Both the position numbers and the translations under genes were made by a program. Positions 37,527 to 48,766 of a stretch of 59,038 bases of DNA are shown here, piece after piece. Numbering within the stretch: the stretch's first letter is position 1; each line of letters opens with the position of its first letter. The stretch covers positions 1-59,038 of the forward strand of contig NZ_QZWH01000024.1 of assembly GCF_003601925.1 (NCBI RefSeq), read 5' to 3'. The notes beneath the pieces were generated by a model, which was given only the letters and a program-made list of their open reading frames with translations, was not told where the DNA came from and did not search any database. This DNA is from Buttiauxella izardii (GTDB lineage Bacteria; Pseudomonadota; Gammaproteobacteria; Enterobacterales; Enterobacteriaceae).

Positions 37527-37818
37527 CGTAAATCTCCTGTTTACCAAGTGAGAATTCGTTGTGTCTGCGGTGAGTATTGAGGAGATGTGAAGAGTTAAAA
37601 AGCTAAATAGTTTGGCGCGCAGCAACGAAAATTTTGATTCAGGGAGGGAAGGTTAAAACTTAAAAAGCAAAGTGTGGGCGAGATCATGCCGATATTTACT
37701 GCGGCAAATTTTTTGATGCTGGAAGGTGGCTGGAGCAAAAAATGCAGACTCAAGAGTGTGAGCCAATACACTTATTATTGATAGGGAAAATGCCCCGGTA
37801 GTACCAGGGCGAAATCCG
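37527..37818. promoter_or_regulatory. Intergenic region holding the operon promoter
   Basis: These 292 bases separate the hydrolase start from the dlhH stop and must hold the promoter of the eight-gene cluster. I find AT-rich blocks, a GAAAATTTTGATTC partial palindrome near 37626 and the dlhH 3' end with CCCCGGTAGTACCAGGGCG. I cannot assign a -35/-10 pair or a clear sigma-54 or CRP site. A LysR-type T-N11-A operator is possible but unproven. Confidence 0.35.
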
Positions 37819-38646
37819 TTACTTCTTCGCGCCGTAACGCTCAAACCAGCGCAGCATCCGCTGCCAGCCATCTTTGGCAGATTCTTCATGGTAGCTCGGG
37901 CGATAATCGGCATTAAAAGCATGGCCAGCTTCCGGGTAAACGACAATTTCTGCACTGGCATTCGCCGCGCGTAACGCCTGGCGCATGGTTTCCACGGTAT
38001 CCAGCGCGATTCCGGTATCTTGCCCGCCGTAAAGACCCAGCACGGGCGCGTTCAGATTAATGGCGACATCGACAGGATGATGCGATGAATTTAGCGTTTT
38101 CTCGCCCACCAGTTTGCCGTACCACGCCACCGCCGCTTTCAACTGCGGATTGTGCGCGGCGTATAGCCAGGTAATGCGCCCGCCCCAACAGAAACCGGTA
38201 ATCATTAAACGATGCGCGTCGCCGCCGTTTCTTGCCGCCCAGTTGGCGACGTGATCGAGATCGGCGAGAACCTGCGCATCGGGCACTTTTGACACCAGTT
38301 CGCTGAACAGCGTAGGGATATCGGCATAATCATTCGGGTCGCCCTGGCGGAAATAGAGTTCCGGGGCAATGGCGAGATAGCCTTCCAGCGCCAGGCGGCG
38401 GCAGACATCACGAATATGTTCATGTACGCCGAAAATTTCCTGAACGACGATTACGATAGGTAATGATCCTTCAACATGCTTCGGGCGAGCGTGATAAGCG
38501 GGCATACTTTCGCCCTGCGTCGGAATCGAGGTTTCCCCTGCCAGAATTCCGTCATTCGAGGTATGTAACACAGTGGATGCAAGAGGGGAGGCCGCTGGCG
38601 CGAAATTTCCGCCCGGCGATTGACCTGTCGGTTGTTGTTCTTTCAT
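37819..38646 (-). CDS. dlhH: Dienelactone hydrolase-family protein DlhH (YsgA)
   Basis: The protein has 275 residues of the dienelactone hydrolase family (alpha/beta fold). The nucleophile is the Cys of GFCWGG, and the catalytic His is in EAGHAFNADYRPSY near the C-terminus. E. coli YsgA lies in the same place next to udp; its natural substrate is unknown. The ATG at 38646, behind GGAG, gives MKEQQPTGQSPGGNFAPAASPL in two pieces close to the E. coli start. An open frame continues upstream without support. It marks the return to core gene order after the accessory region. Confidence 0.9.
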   Translation of the reverse strand: MKEQQPTGQSPGGNFAPAASPLASTVLHTSNDGILAGETSIPTQGESMPAYHARPKHVEGSLPIVIVVQEIFGVHEHIRDVCRRLALEGYLAIAPELYFRQGDPNDYADIPTLFSELVSKVPDAQVLADLDHVANWAARNGGDAHRLMITGFCWGGRITWLYAAHNPQLKAAVAWYGKLVGEKTLNSSHHPVDVAINLNAPVLGLYGGQDTGIALDTVETMRQALRAANASAEIVVYPEAGHAFNADYRPSYHEESAKDGWQRMLRWFERYGAKK

Positions 38647-38782
38647 AAGCGAGCTCCATTTATTCATCAATGTTTCAAGCGCAATGCGATAACTATAGCC
38701 AACCCCCCAACAACTCGAATGATTTTGGGTAAAGTTAATCAATCGTATCTTTTATATCTGAACGATGAATATCTAGCCCATT

Positions 38783-38804
38783 AAGTGTGATTGTCATCAC
38801 TATT
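38783..38804 (+). promoter_or_regulatory. Upstream CRP site of udp
   Basis: TGTGA-TTGTCA-TCACT is a near-perfect CRP site. Its centre lies 52 bases before that of the second site, the spacing used by CytR to bind cooperatively between two CRP dimers. Confidence 0.8.
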
Positions 38805-38834
38805 GCGGTTGAAAATAATGTAACTTGTTTCATT

Positions 38835-38856
38835 CAAAGTGAATTGCGTCACGAAA
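38835..38856 (+). promoter_or_regulatory. Promoter-proximal CRP site of udp
   Basis: AGTGA-ATTGCG-TCACG fits the CRP pattern. Its centre, 38845.5, is about 41.5 bases before the start predicted from the -10 box at 38875-38880 (TACAGT), a class II activating position. CytR would repress by binding between this and the upstream site. Confidence 0.78.
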
Positions 38857-38925
38857 TTCTTTGCCGAGGTTCTGTACAGTACCTCCAAGCAATGCAAGCC
38901 AACCTATTAAACAGAGGAGTCTGTT

Positions 38926-39687
38926 ATGTCCAAGTCTGATGTTTTTCACCTCGGCCTCACTAAAAGCGACCTACAGGGGGCAACACTTGCCATCGTCCCG
39001 GGCGACCCTGAGCGAGTTGAAAAAATCGCTGTACTGATGGACAAGCCGGTCAAATTGGCTGCCCACCGTGAATTTACTACCTGGCGTGCAGAGTTGGACG
39101 GCAAGCCAGTGATCGTCTGCTCGACCGGTATCGGCGGCCCATCGACTTCTATCGCGGTGGAAGAGCTGGCGCAACTGGGCATTCGCACCTTCCTGCGTAT
39201 CGGCACCACCGGTGCGATTCAGCCGCATATTAATGTTGGCGATGTTCTGGTGACTACAGCGTCTGTGCGCCTTGATGGTGCCAGCCTGCACTTTGCACCA
39301 ATGGAATTCCCGGCGGTTGCTGACTTTGCGTGTACCACCGCATTGGTTGAAGCGGCGAAATCTATCGGCGCCACCACGCACATTGGCGTGACAGCTTCTT
39401 CCGATACTTTCTACCCAGGTCAGGAACGTTACGACACCTTCTCAGGCCGCGTAGTCAGTCGCTACAAAGGTTCTATGGAAGAGTGGCAGCAGATGGGCGT
39501 GATGAACTATGAAATGGAATCCGCCACGCTGTTGACCATGTGTGCAAGCCAGGGCCTGCGTGCCGGTATGGTTGCCGGTGTCATCGTGAACCGTACTCAG
39601 CAAGAAATTCCTAACGCTGAAACCATGAAGAAAACCGAAAGCCATGCGGTTAAAATCGTTGTGGAAGCGGCTCGCCGCCTGATCTAA
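38926..39687 (+). CDS. udp: Uridine phosphorylase Udp
   Basis: The enzyme has 253 residues, the E. coli length. It splits uridine with phosphate to uracil and ribose-1-phosphate in the cytoplasm. Signatures are [12 protein letters not shown] near residue 25, [17 protein letters not shown] and the late [13 protein letters not shown] that binds ribose. The ribosome-binding site AGAGGAG is strong. CRP sites upstream indicate control by cAMP-CRP and CytR. It ends in an intrinsic terminator. Confidence 0.97.
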   Translation: MSKSDVFHLGLTKSDLQGATLAIVPGDPERVEKIAVLMDKPVKLAAHREFTTWRAELDGKPVIVCSTGIGGPSTSIAVEELAQLGIRTFLRIGTTGAIQPHINVGDVLVTTASVRLDGASLHFAPMEFPAVADFACTTALVEAAKSIGATTHIGVTASSDTFYPGQERYDTFSGRVVSRYKGSMEEWQQMGVMNYEMESATLLTMCASQGLRAGMVAGVIVNRTQQEIPNAETMKKTESHAVKIVVEAARRLI

Positions 39688-39695
39688 TTCCCCCA

Positions 39696-39723
39696 AAGCC
39701 GGTGAAAGCCGGCTTATTTTTTT
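39696..39723 (+). terminator. Intrinsic terminator of udp
   Basis: AAGCCGG and CCGGCTT form a 7-bp stem with a short loop, followed by A and a T7 run, 8 bases after the udp stop. Confidence 0.88.
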
Positions 39724-39800
39724 CGCTTTGCGTAACACCTCGCAGGAAATCCCTTTTCATCTGGACATTTATACAGCAGAATTTTATTTTGCTGATGTTT

Positions 39801-39925
39801 ATACCCGTCATACTTCAAGTTGCATGTGCGTTGGCTTTCCTCGCTCACCCCAGTCACTTACTCAAGTAAGCTCCCGGGGATTCACTGCGTCGCCGCCTTC
39901 CTGCCACTCGAATTATTTTGGGTAC
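39801..39925. repeat. ERIC element 3 (udp-rmuC)
   Basis: A 125-base ERIC runs from ATACCCGTCAT to TTTTGGGTAC, with core CAGTCACTTACTCAAGTAAG. It ends 23 bases before the rmuC start, so it occupies the place where the rmuC promoter or leader would be. Confidence 0.92.
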
Positions 39926-39948
39926 TGCATGACTTTGTGGGAGTGACT

Positions 39949-41394
39949 GTGGATATTTCTATTTTATTCGGGACTGGTATTGCGCTGGTTGGGGTTCTGA
40001 CCGGCTGGTTGCTGGCAAGTTTGCGGGCAGCGCAGCGGCAATCCGCTCTGTATGAAGAACAACGAGAAATCTACGGCGAACTGACTGCCTCCCGGCAAGA
40101 GTTGCAGCAAAATCAGCACTGGAAAGAAGAGTGCGAGCAACTCAATCGCGAATTGCGCACCCAGCTTGAAATCAACAGCGCCCAGGAAGCGGATATCCGC
40201 GAACTCTCCACATTGCTGGAACAAACCCGTCTAAATGCTGACGATAAACATCGCCAGATGCTTAACAGCGAACAGCGCCTGAGCGAGCAGTTTGAAAATC
40301 TTGCTAACCGAATTTTTGAGCAAAGCGGCCGCAAAGTTGAAGAGCAAAACCGCCAAAGTTTGAACGGCTTACTTTCGCCTTTACGCGAGCAACTGGATGG
40401 TTTCCGTCGCCAGGTTCAGGATAGTTTTGGGCAAGAAGCCCGCGAGCGACACACGCTGTCCCATGAAATCCGTAACCTTCAGCAGTTGAATGCGCAAATG
40501 GCGCAAGAGGCGTTGAACCTCACCAAAGCGTTGAAAGGCGATAATAAAACTCAGGGGAACTGGGGCGAAGTGGTGCTGACCCGCGTACTGGAAGCCTCCG
40601 GTTTGCGTGAAGGTTATGAATACGAAACTCAGGTGAATATTCAGCTCGAAAATAACAGCCGCATGCAGCCGGACGTGATCGTGCGTTTGCCGCAGGGCAA
40701 AGACGTGGTGATCGACGCCAAAATGACGCTGGTGGCCTACGAGCGTTATTACAACGGCGATGACGAATTAACGCGAGAAAGTGCGCTCAACGAGCACATT
40801 GCTGCAGTGCGTAACCACATTCGACTATTGGGGCGCAAAGATTATCAGCAGTTGCCGGGGCTGCGTTCGCTGGATTACGTGCTGATGTTTATCCCCGTCG
40901 AACCCGCATTTTTACTGGCGATTGACCGCCAGCCTGAATTGATTAGCGAAGCGCTGAAAAACAACATCATGCTGGTCAGCCCGACCACATTGCTGGTGGC
41001 GTTAAGAACGGTTGCCAATTTGTGGCGTTATGAGCACCAAAGCCGCAATACGCAACAAATTGCCGAACGAGCCAGCCGTCTCTATGACAAAATGCGCCTC
41101 TTTGTTGATGACATGTCGGCGATCGGCCAGAGCCTCGATAAAGCGCAGGATAACTACCGACAGGCGATGAAAAAACTCGCTTCAGGTCGCGGGAATATTC
41201 TGACTCAGGCCGATGCATTTCGTGGCCTGGGCGTTGAAGTTAAACGTGAGATTAATCCCGATTTAGTCGAGCAGGCCAGGCTTGAGGACGAAGAGAATAT
41301 CGGCCTTGAACGTCATGAAAACGACGAAGAAAACAACTTAGCAAGCAACGGTGAGAACAGTTTAGAGAACCGACGAATCGTTGGTGAGCGTTAA
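39949..41394 (+). CDS. rmuC: DNA recombination protein RmuC
   Basis: The protein has 481 residues (E. coli 475). An N-terminal hydrophobic anchor (about 3-24) is followed by a long coiled coil (about 30-130) and the RmuC nuclease-like domain with GNWGEVVLTRVLEASG, QPDVIVRLPQGKDVVIDAKM and LDYVLMFIPVEPAF. Loss of RmuC raises recombination at short inverted repeats. I chose the GTG at 39949 (MDISILFGTG, behind GGGAG) because it aligns with the E. coli N-terminus; an ATG at 39820 lies inside the ERIC element and would add ERIC-encoded residues. The acidic tail is poorly conserved. Confidence 0.93.
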   Translation: MDISILFGTGIALVGVLTGWLLASLRAAQRQSALYEEQREIYGELTASRQELQQNQHWKEECEQLNRELRTQLEINSAQEADIRELSTLLEQTRLNADDKHRQMLNSEQRLSEQFENLANRIFEQSGRKVEEQNRQSLNGLLSPLREQLDGFRRQVQDSFGQEARERHTLSHEIRNLQQLNAQMAQEALNLTKALKGDNKTQGNWGEVVLTRVLEASGLREGYEYETQVNIQLENNSRMQPDVIVRLPQGKDVVIDAKMTLVAYERYYNGDDELTRESALNEHIAAVRNHIRLLGRKDYQQLPGLRSLDYVLMFIPVEPAFLLAIDRQPELISEALKNNIMLVSPTTLLVALRTVANLWRYEHQSRNTQQIAERASRLYDKMRLFVDDMSAIGQSLDKAQDNYRQAMKKLASGRGNILTQADAFRGLGVEVKREINPDLVEQARLEDEENIGLERHENDEENNLASNGENSLENRRIVGER

Positions 41395-41405
41395 GCTTCG
41401 GTTAA

Positions 41406-41430
41406 ACCCTGCAGCTTGAAGCATAGGGCT
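41406..41430. repeat. Possible ERIC end relic
   Basis: ACCCTGCAGCTTGAAGCATAGGG resembles the outer 25 bases of the ERIC ends seen elsewhere in the window (CCTGCAACTTGAAGTATGACGGG). The core is missing, so this may be a deletion remnant between rmuC and ubiE. Confidence 0.4.
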
Positions 41431-41485
41431 TTAGGCCCCATTCTGTTACACTTCACAAACAAATTTTGGATAAGCAGGCATTGAG

Positions 41486-42241
41486 ATGGTTGAAGAATCC
41501 CAGGAAACAACACACTTTGGTTTTCGCACCGTAGCGAAAGAGCAAAAGGCCGATATGGTCGCTAATGTGTTCCACTCTGTGGCCGCAAAATACGACGTAA
41601 TGAATGACCTTATGTCATTCGGCATCCATCGCATCTGGAAGCGTTTCACCATTGATTGCAGCGGTGTTCGTCGTGGTCAGCGCGTTCTCGATTTGGCTGG
41701 GGGCACCGGTGATTTAACGGCGAAATTCTCCCGTCTGGTCGGCGAAACCGGCGAAGTGGTTCTGGCAGATATCAACGACTCAATGCTGAAAATGGGGCGT
41801 GAAAAACTGCGCAACATCGGTGTAGTTGGCAACGTGAACTATGTTCAGGCTAACGCCGAAGCGCTGCCATTCCCGGATAATTTCTTTGACTGCATCACTA
41901 TCTCTTTCGGCCTGCGTAATGTGACCGATAAAGAGAAAGCGCTGCGTTCTATGTACCGCGTATTAAAACCAGGTGGCCGCCTGCTGGTGCTGGAGTTTTC
42001 CAAACCGGTTATCGAGCCTCTGAGCAAAGCATACGACGCCTACTCATTCCACATTTTGCCGCGCATCGGTGAAATCGTGGCACAAGATGCAGAAAGTTAC
42101 CGTTACCTGGCAGAGTCGATTCGCATGCACCCGGATCAAGAAACGCTGAAAGCGATGATGGAAGATGCGGGCTTTGAAAACACCACATACTTCAATCTGA
42201 CCGCTGGCGTTGTTGCTCTGCACCGTGGTTATAAATTCTGA
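41486..42241 (+). CDS. ubiE: Ubiquinone/menaquinone C-methyltransferase UbiE
   Basis: The enzyme has 251 residues, the E. coli length. It methylates the ring carbon in both ubiquinone and menaquinone synthesis using S-adenosylmethionine. Motif I is [12 protein letters not shown], and the family signatures [18 protein letters not shown] and [11 protein letters not shown] are present. It is the first gene of ubiE-ubiJ-ubiB, with a 13-base gap to ubiJ. Confidence 0.97.
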   Translation: MVEESQETTHFGFRTVAKEQKADMVANVFHSVAAKYDVMNDLMSFGIHRIWKRFTIDCSGVRRGQRVLDLAGGTGDLTAKFSRLVGETGEVVLADINDSMLKMGREKLRNIGVVGNVNYVQANAEALPFPDNFFDCITISFGLRNVTDKEKALRSMYRVLKPGGRLLVLEFSKPVIEPLSKAYDAYSFHILPRIGEIVAQDAESYRYLAESIRMHPDQETLKAMMEDAGFENTTYFNLTAGVVALHRGYKF

Positions 42242-42254
42242 CAGGGAGTTCGTG

Positions 42255-42860
42255 ATGCCTTTTACACCTCTGATGACTGCTGGGATTGAAAGTGTCCTTA
42301 ATACCTTTCTCTGGCGTGACCGGGGATTAAAAGCGGCACGTCAGCGCTTAATAGGCAAGGTGTTGCGCGTCGAGCTTAAAGAGTTCTCTTCGCCCCTCGT
42401 TTTAGTCTTTAGCGAGCAGCAAATTGATGTGCTGGGCCAATGGGAAGGTGACGCTGATTGTGTGGTGAAAACGGCTCTCAGCACCTTGCCAAAATTGCGC
42501 GACAGGCAGCAGCTTACGGCGCTGATTCGCAGCGGTGAGTTGGAAGTGGAAGGCGATCTTCAGGTCGTTCAGAATTGGGTTGCGTTGATGGACCTTGCTG
42601 AATTTGACCCGGCAGAATTGTTGGCTCCGTATATTGGCGACATTGCTGCGGAAGGCATCGGCAAGGTGATTCGCGGCGGCAGTAAATTGCTAAAAAAAGG
42701 CTTTACCCGTAACCAACAATACCTTTCAGAAGCGATAACTGAAGAGTGGAAGATGGCTCCTGGGTCGCTGGAAGTCGCATGGTTTGCCGAGGAAACGGCA
42801 GCAGTCGAACGCAATGTTGACGCACTCGCTGCGCGACTGGACAAACTGGAGAACAAATGA
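42255..42860 (+). CDS. ubiJ: Ubiquinone synthesis accessory factor UbiJ
   Basis: The protein has 201 residues, the E. coli YigP/UbiJ length. An N-terminal SCP2 lipid-binding domain (about 15-110) precedes a helical tail with [10 protein letters not shown]-like sequence and a C-terminal coiled coil. With UbiK it supports the Ubi complex, which hydroxylates ubiquinone intermediates. The ATG at 42255 follows GGGAG and fits the family. In E. coli the 3' part of this gene also gives the small RNA EsrE; I could not confirm that here. It overlaps ubiB by 4 bases. Confidence 0.93.
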   Translation: MPFTPLMTAGIESVLNTFLWRDRGLKAARQRLIGKVLRVELKEFSSPLVLVFSEQQIDVLGQWEGDADCVVKTALSTLPKLRDRQQLTALIRSGELEVEGDLQVVQNWVALMDLAEFDPAELLAPYIGDIAAEGIGKVIRGGSKLLKKGFTRNQQYLSEAITEEWKMAPGSLEVAWFAEETAAVERNVDALAARLDKLENK

Positions 42861-44497
42861 CGCCTGGAGAAATGCGCCGCCTCTATTTCATTATCCGCAC
42901 TTTCTTGAGTTACGGTCTGGATGAACTGATTCCCAAAATCCGCCTGACACTGCCATTGCGCTTTGGGCGCAAGCTGTTGTTCTGGATGCCAAATCGTCAT
43001 AAAGACAAGCTCCTTGGCGAGCGTTTACGCCTGGCGTTGCAGGAACTGGGGCCGGTGTGGATTAAGTTCGGGCAGATGCTTTCAACGCGTCGTGACCTTT
43101 TCCCGCCGCAAATCGCCGATCAACTCGCGATGTTGCAGGACCGTGTGGCACCGTTTGATGGGGCATTAGCCAAAAAACAAATCGAGCAAGCGATGGGGAA
43201 TATTCCTGTCGAAACCTGGTTCGATGATTTTGACATCACGCCGTTGGCATCAGCTTCGATTGCTCAAGTTCACACGGCGCGCCTGAAAGAAAACGGCCGT
43301 GAAGTGGTTATCAAAGTAATCCGCCCGGATATTTTGCCCATCATCAAAGCTGATATGAAACTCATCTATCGCCTTGCGCGATGGGTGCCACGTCTCTTGC
43401 CTGATGGCCGCCGTTTGCGTCCGCTGGAAGTGGTGCGTGAATATGAAAAAACGCTGATTGATGAACTGAATCTGCTACGTGAATCAGCGAACGCTATTCA
43501 GTTGCGCCGCAATTTTGAAGACAGCCCGATGCTGTATGTGCCGGAAGTGTTCTCTGATTATTGCAGTCAGGACATGATGGTGATGGAACGTATTTACGGT
43601 ATTCCGGTTTCTGATATTGCGATGCTTCATAAGCAAGGCACCAACATGAAACTGCTGGCAGAACGCGGTGTGCAGGTGTTCTTCACTCAGGTTTTCCGCG
43701 ATAGCTTCTTCCATGCCGACATGCATCCTGGCAACATCTTTGTCAGTTATGAACACCCGGAAGATCCGCAATATATCGGTATCGACTGCGGCATTGTTGG
43801 CTCGCTCAACAAAGAAGATAAGCGTTATCTGGCAGAAAACTTCATCGCTTTCTTTAACCGTGATTATCGCAAAGTGGCGGAGTTGCACGTGGATTCTGGC
43901 TGGGTGCCACCGGATACCAACGTTGAAGATTTTGAGTTTGCGATTCGCACTGTGTGTGAACCTATCTTCGAGAAACCGCTGGCAGAGATTTCCTTTGGAC
44001 ACGTGTTACTGAACCTGTTCAACACGGCACGGCGCTTTAATATGGAAGTCCAGCCGCAGCTCGTTTTGCTCCAGAAAACGCTTCTTTATGTTGAAGGGCT
44101 CGGAAGACAGCTTTATCCCGAGCTGGATTTATGGAAAACAGCGAAACCTTTCCTGGAAGACTGGATCAAAGATCAGGTTGGTATACCGGCACTTATTCGT
44201 ACTCTTAAAGAGAAAGCCCCGTTCTGGATTGAAAAAATGCCAGAACTGCCGGAACTGATGTACGACAGTTTGCGCCAGGGTAAACAATTGCAGAATAGTG
44301 TTGATAAAATAACGCGCGACTTACAACGCAATCAGGTGCGCCAGGCACAATCGCGCTACCTGTTCGGCATTGGTGCCACGCTGATGATAAGCGGCACGTT
44401 ATTGTTAATTAATAAGCCAGAGTGGGAATTGATGCCTGCCTGGATAATGGCTGGCGGCATTGTGACTTGGCTGATTGGCTGGCGGCGCTCGGCCTGA
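42857..44497 (+). CDS. ubiB: Ubiquinone synthesis ATPase UbiB
   Basis: The protein has 546 residues, as in E. coli. It is an atypical kinase of the ABC1/ADCK/UbiB group. The KxGQ motif appears in [16 protein letters not shown], the alanine-rich nucleotide loop in [11 protein letters not shown], and the catalytic region in [10 protein letters not shown] and GIDCGIVG. Two C-terminal transmembrane helices (about 500-545) anchor it in the inner membrane. It has ATPase activity and promotes ubiquinone synthesis rather than phosphorylating proteins. Confidence 0.96.
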   Translation: MTPGEMRRLYFIIRTFLSYGLDELIPKIRLTLPLRFGRKLLFWMPNRHKDKLLGERLRLALQELGPVWIKFGQMLSTRRDLFPPQIADQLAMLQDRVAPFDGALAKKQIEQAMGNIPVETWFDDFDITPLASASIAQVHTARLKENGREVVIKVIRPDILPIIKADMKLIYRLARWVPRLLPDGRRLRPLEVVREYEKTLIDELNLLRESANAIQLRRNFEDSPMLYVPEVFSDYCSQDMMVMERIYGIPVSDIAMLHKQGTNMKLLAERGVQVFFTQVFRDSFFHADMHPGNIFVSYEHPEDPQYIGIDCGIVGSLNKEDKRYLAENFIAFFNRDYRKVAELHVDSGWVPPDTNVEDFEFAIRTVCEPIFEKPLAEISFGHVLLNLFNTARRFNMEVQPQLVLLQKTLLYVEGLGRQLYPELDLWKTAKPFLEDWIKDQVGIPALIRTLKEKAPFWIEKMPELPELMYDSLRQGKQLQNSVDKITRDLQRNQVRQAQSRYLFGIGATLMISGTLLLINKPEWELMPAWIMAGGIVTWLIGWRRSA

Positions 44498-44582
44498 GTT
44501 GTTTTTAATCGTTTTTAACCGACAACGTGCGGTACAATATGCACCGTTATTCTTTTTATCATTATGACTCTGAGGCAACACT

Positions 44583-44843
44583 ATGGGTGGTATCAGTATT
44601 TGGCAATTGTTGATCATTGCCGTAATCGTCGTTCTGCTGTTCGGCACTAAGAAACTGGGTTCTATCGGTTCTGATTTGGGCGCATCCATCAAAGGCTTCA
44701 AAAAAGCGATGGGCGATGATGAAGATAAAGAGAAAGATAAATCCGTTCAGGATGCTGATTTCACAGCGAAAACGCTTGCTGATAAGCAGCCTGGCGAAGT
44801 GAAGAAAGACGAAGCAAAGAGCAACGATAAAGAGCAGGTGTAA
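44583..44843 (+). CDS. tatA: Twin-arginine translocase TatA
   Basis: The protein has 86 residues (E. coli 89). One N-terminal transmembrane helix (about 4-20), the FGTKKL hinge and an amphipathic helix ([16 protein letters not shown]) are followed by a charged, lysine- and aspartate-rich tail. TatA multimers form the pore for folded proteins carrying twin-arginine signals. It opens the tatABC operon, 3 bases before tatB. Confidence 0.95.
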   Translation: MGGISIWQLLIIAVIVVLLFGTKKLGSIGSDLGASIKGFKKAMGDDEDKEKDKSVQDADFTAKTLADKQPGEVKKDEAKSNDKEQV

Positions 44844-44846
44844 ACC

Positions 44847-45386
44847 GTGTTCGATATTGGTTTCAGTGAGCTGCTACTGGTATTCGTGATTGGCCTGATT
44901 GTTCTCGGGCCACAACGTTTGCCTGTGGCCGTTAAAACGGTTGTCGGCTGGGTGCGCGCCCTGCGTTCACTTGCGACAACCGTACAAAATGAACTGGTTC
45001 AGGAGCTGAAAATCCAGGAGCTGCAAGACAGCCTGAAAAAGGTTGAAAAAGCGAGCATGGATAACCTCACTCCGGAGCTGAAAGCATCAATGGATGAGCT
45101 GCGTCAGGCGGCTGAATCTATGAAGCGCTCGTATACCCTTGATCCTGAAAAGGCGAGTGACGAGGCTCATACCATCCATAATCCGCTGGTCAAAGATGCT
45201 GAGGACAGCCACGACGGTGTGACTCCAGCCGCGGCTGCACATCAGGCCAGTGCGCCGGAGAAAGCACCGGAACCTGAAGCTGCTTTCTCCGAGGCCGCTG
45301 AAGCGTTAATTCAGCCTCAGATCAAACCTGTCGCAGAGCCAGTTAAAACTCCAGTTTCTTCTCAACCTTCGAGTGATAAACCGTAA
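44847..45386 (+). CDS. tatB: Twin-arginine translocase TatB
   Basis: The protein has 179 residues (E. coli 171). The N-terminal helix ends in the conserved [14 protein letters not shown] hinge, followed by an amphipathic helix, a long helical stretch and a low-complexity alanine/proline/glutamate tail, which accounts for the extra length. With TatC it forms the receptor for twin-arginine signal peptides. The start is GTG (behind the tatA stop), and only 2 bases separate it from tatC. Confidence 0.95.
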   Translation: MFDIGFSELLLVFVIGLIVLGPQRLPVAVKTVVGWVRALRSLATTVQNELVQELKIQELQDSLKKVEKASMDNLTPELKASMDELRQAAESMKRSYTLDPEKASDEAHTIHNPLVKDAEDSHDGVTPAAAAHQASAPEKAPEPEAAFSEAAEALIQPQIKPVAEPVKTPVSSQPSSDKP

Positions 45387-45388
45387 AC

Positions 45389-46183
45389 ATGGCCGTTGAA
45401 GATACCCAACCGCTTATCAGCCATCTGATAGAGCTACGCAAGCGACTGTTAAATAGCATTATCGCTGTGCTGGTGATTTTCCTGGCACTGGTTTACTTCG
45501 CCAATGACATCTATCAAATCGTCTCTGCACCGCTGATTAAGCAAATGCCGATTGGGTCGACGATGATTGCGACCGATGTCGCGTCACCGTTTTTTGCCCC
45601 AATTAAACTGACTATTTATGTCGCTGTGTTCTTATCCGCACCGGTGATTCTTTATCAAATCTGGGCCTTTATCGCGCCAGCGCTTTATAAGCATGAACGC
45701 AAACTGGTGATGCCGCTGCTGTTCTCCAGCACGATGCTGTTTTATATCGGTATCGCCTTTGCTTACTTCGTGGTGTTTCCGCTGGCCTTTGGGTTCTTAA
45801 CCAAAACAGCGCCAGTTGGCGTTATCGTGTCGACCGACATTACGAAATACCTCGATTTTGTCATGGCATTGTTTATGGCGTTTGGGGTGGCGTTTGAAGT
45901 GCCGGTTGCCATTATTTTGCTGTGCTGGATGGGTGTAACGACACCGGAAGAGTTGAAGAAGAAGCGTCCGTACATTTTAGTCGGTGCCTTTGTGGTGGGG
46001 ATGTTGCTCACGCCGCCGGATGTGTTCTCGCAAACTCTGCTAGCGATTCCGATGTACTGCCTGTTTGAAATTGGCGTGTTTTTCTCGCGGTTCTATGTCG
46101 GTAAAGGACGTAGGCGTGGCGAGGAAGATGACCCGGAAGACGCACCAGAAGCAGAAGACGAACACTCTAAAAAAGAGTCATAA
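45389..46183 (+). CDS. tatC: Twin-arginine translocase TatC
   Basis: The protein has 264 residues (E. coli 258) with six transmembrane helices. The N-terminal [13 protein letters not shown] contains the conserved Glu that contacts the twin-arginine motif, and [12 protein letters not shown] lies in the first cytoplasmic loop. It recognises the signal peptide. The C-terminal tail after [14 protein letters not shown] is acidic and variable. A GC hairpin without a T tract (46189-46208) lies between its stop and tatD. Confidence 0.96.
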   Translation: MAVEDTQPLISHLIELRKRLLNSIIAVLVIFLALVYFANDIYQIVSAPLIKQMPIGSTMIATDVASPFFAPIKLTIYVAVFLSAPVILYQIWAFIAPALYKHERKLVMPLLFSSTMLFYIGIAFAYFVVFPLAFGFLTKTAPVGVIVSTDITKYLDFVMALFMAFGVAFEVPVAIILLCWMGVTTPEELKKKRPYILVGAFVVGMLLTPPDVFSQTLLAIPMYCLFEIGVFFSRFYVGKGRRRGEEDDPEDAPEAEDEHSKKES

Positions 46184-46239
46184 TTTCAGGCCGCCCATCA
46201 GGGCGGTCGTCGTTTGCAAGGCACAAATCAGAAGGCGCT

Positions 46240-47019
46240 ATGTTTGATATCGGTGTAAATCTTACCAGTTCACAATTTGCCAAAGACCATGCGGATGTTG
46301 TCGCCCGAGCACAACTGGCTGGGGTTAGCGGAATGTTGCTGACGGGGACCAACCTTCACGAAAGTCAGCAGGCACTTTCCCTGGCGAAACAGTATCAGGG
46401 TTGCTGGTCCACCGCAGGTGTTCACCCGCATGATGCCAGCCAATGGCAAGACGAAACGGCAGTAGCCATTCGTGAGCTAGCGAGTGCCTCTGAAGTGGTG
46501 GCTATCGGCGAATGTGGCCTGGATTTCAACCGTAACTTTTCAACGCCTGCCGAACAAGAACGCGCTTTTACCGCACAATTGGCCCTGGCGGCAGACCTGA
46601 TGATGCCGGTATTTTTACACTGCCGCGAAGCCCACGAACGCTTTATTACCTTGCTCGATCCGTGGCTCGATAAATTGCCCGGTGTGGTGCTGCACTGTTT
46701 TACCGGCACCGAAAACGAGGCCCGCGAATGTTTAGCGCGTGGACTGTTTATTGGCGTCACCGGTTGGGTTTGCGATGAACGTCGCGGCCTTGAATTACGT
46801 GAGTTGTTACCGGTTATCCCAGCGCATCAGTTGTTGCTGGAAACCGATGCCCCTTATTTGTTACCGCGGGATCTAAAACCAAAACCTGCTTCCCGGCGGA
46901 ACGAACCCTGCTACTTGCCTCATATCCTGAATAAGGTAGCTGAATGGCGTGGAGAAGATCCCGCCTGGCTTGCGCAAGTAACAGATGACAATGCCCGCCG
47001 TCTTTTCCGGCTGGCTTAA
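46240..47019 (+). CDS. tatD: Metal-dependent 3'-5' nuclease TatD
   Basis: The enzyme has 259 residues (E. coli 260) and a TIM-barrel fold. Metal-binding motifs are [29 protein letters not shown] and LLETDAPYL. The usual N-terminal HxH is replaced by GVNLTSSQF, as in enterobacterial TatD. It degrades single-stranded DNA and RNA and takes part in oxidative DNA repair. It is not needed for Tat export. It is followed after 15 bases by hemB on the same strand, which is not the E. coli order. Confidence 0.93.
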   Translation: MFDIGVNLTSSQFAKDHADVVARAQLAGVSGMLLTGTNLHESQQALSLAKQYQGCWSTAGVHPHDASQWQDETAVAIRELASASEVVAIGECGLDFNRNFSTPAEQERAFTAQLALAADLMMPVFLHCREAHERFITLLDPWLDKLPGVVLHCFTGTENEARECLARGLFIGVTGWVCDERRGLELRELLPVIPAHQLLLETDAPYLLPRDLKPKPASRRNEPCYLPHILNKVAEWRGEDPAWLAQVTDDNARRLFRLA

Positions 47020-48057
<1,038 letters not shown>

Positions 48058-48065
48058 AGTCTAAA

Positions 48066-48093
48066 AATAAGGCCAGCATTCGCTGGCCTTATT
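48066..48093. terminator. Bidirectional terminator between hemB and rfaH
   Basis: AATAAGGCCAGC and GCTGGCCTTATT form a perfect 12-bp stem with an ATTC loop. A-rich and T-rich flanks allow it to act on both strands. Its last base is shared with the rfaH stop codon. Confidence 0.85.
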
Positions 48094-48581
48094 CATTTCT
48101 TTTTGAAGTCGGTATTCTTCACACTCTGCATAACCTGTTTATTTAACAGATTCAGCAGCAGCATGGATCGGGCCTCGCCGTCCGGTTCACCAAAAATCGC
48201 CTCCAGCCCTTCAAATGCCCCTTCTGTTATCACCACGCTATCGCCAGGATATGGCGTTTCGGGATCGGTGACATTCTCAGGCTGGTAATTCACCAGTTGC
48301 TCGATGACATCAGCCGGAACGGTCGCTGGCTGAGCACCGAAGCGCACGAAATGGCTGACACCACGTGTTGAATGGATGGTCGTGGTGTGGATAGTTTCAG
48401 GGTCAAACTGGACAAACATATAGTTTGGGAACAATGGTTCTTTGACCGCAGTGCGTTTGCCTCGCACGATCTTTTCGAGCGTGATCATCGGGGTGAGGCA
48501 ATTAACTTCCTGGCGCTGAAGATGTTCTTGCGCCCGCAGTAATTGACCCCGTTTGCAGTAGAGCAGATACCAGGATTCCAT
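48093..48581 (-). CDS. rfaH: Transcription antiterminator RfaH
   Basis: The protein has 162 residues, as in E. coli. The N-terminal NusG-like domain (1-100) includes [10 protein letters not shown] and [12 protein letters not shown]. The C-terminal KOW domain has [19 protein letters not shown] and switches from alpha-hairpin to beta-barrel. It is recruited to ops sites and prevents termination in long LPS, capsule and haemolysin operons. It is divergent from ubiD. Confidence 0.96.
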   Translation of the reverse strand: MESWYLLYCKRGQLLRAQEHLQRQEVNCLTPMITLEKIVRGKRTAVKEPLFPNYMFVQFDPETIHTTTIHSTRGVSHFVRFGAQPATVPADVIEQLVNYQPENVTDPETPYPGDSVVITEGAFEGLEAIFGEPDGEARSMLLLNLLNKQVMQSVKNTDFKKK

Positions 48582-48766
48582 AATGTCTCTTTTTCCTAAT
48601 CAACCGTGGAAGAATAGCAAAAGGCCGTTATGAGGGATAGACAGCACAAGTATAACCCTTCACCGATCGGTCACCAGGTAAGCATTTACTCGTTATTAAC
48701 AAAAATACAGCATGCTATGCATGAAGACCGTATAATGACCGCAAAATCCTGACTACGATTAATTGC

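Noticed and set aside
37660-37685. Possible sigma-54 promoter of the carbamoyl operon
   Set aside because: The minus strand has a TTTGCT -12-like element but no GG at the required -24 spacing.
37759-37777. TGTGAGCCAATACACT as a CRP site for the carbamoyl operon
   Set aside because: The right half-site is poor and the distance from the hydrolase start (over 230 bases) is unhelpful.
46189-46208. Terminator between tatC and tatD
   Set aside because: The GC hairpin is clear but no T tract follows, so termination is doubtful.
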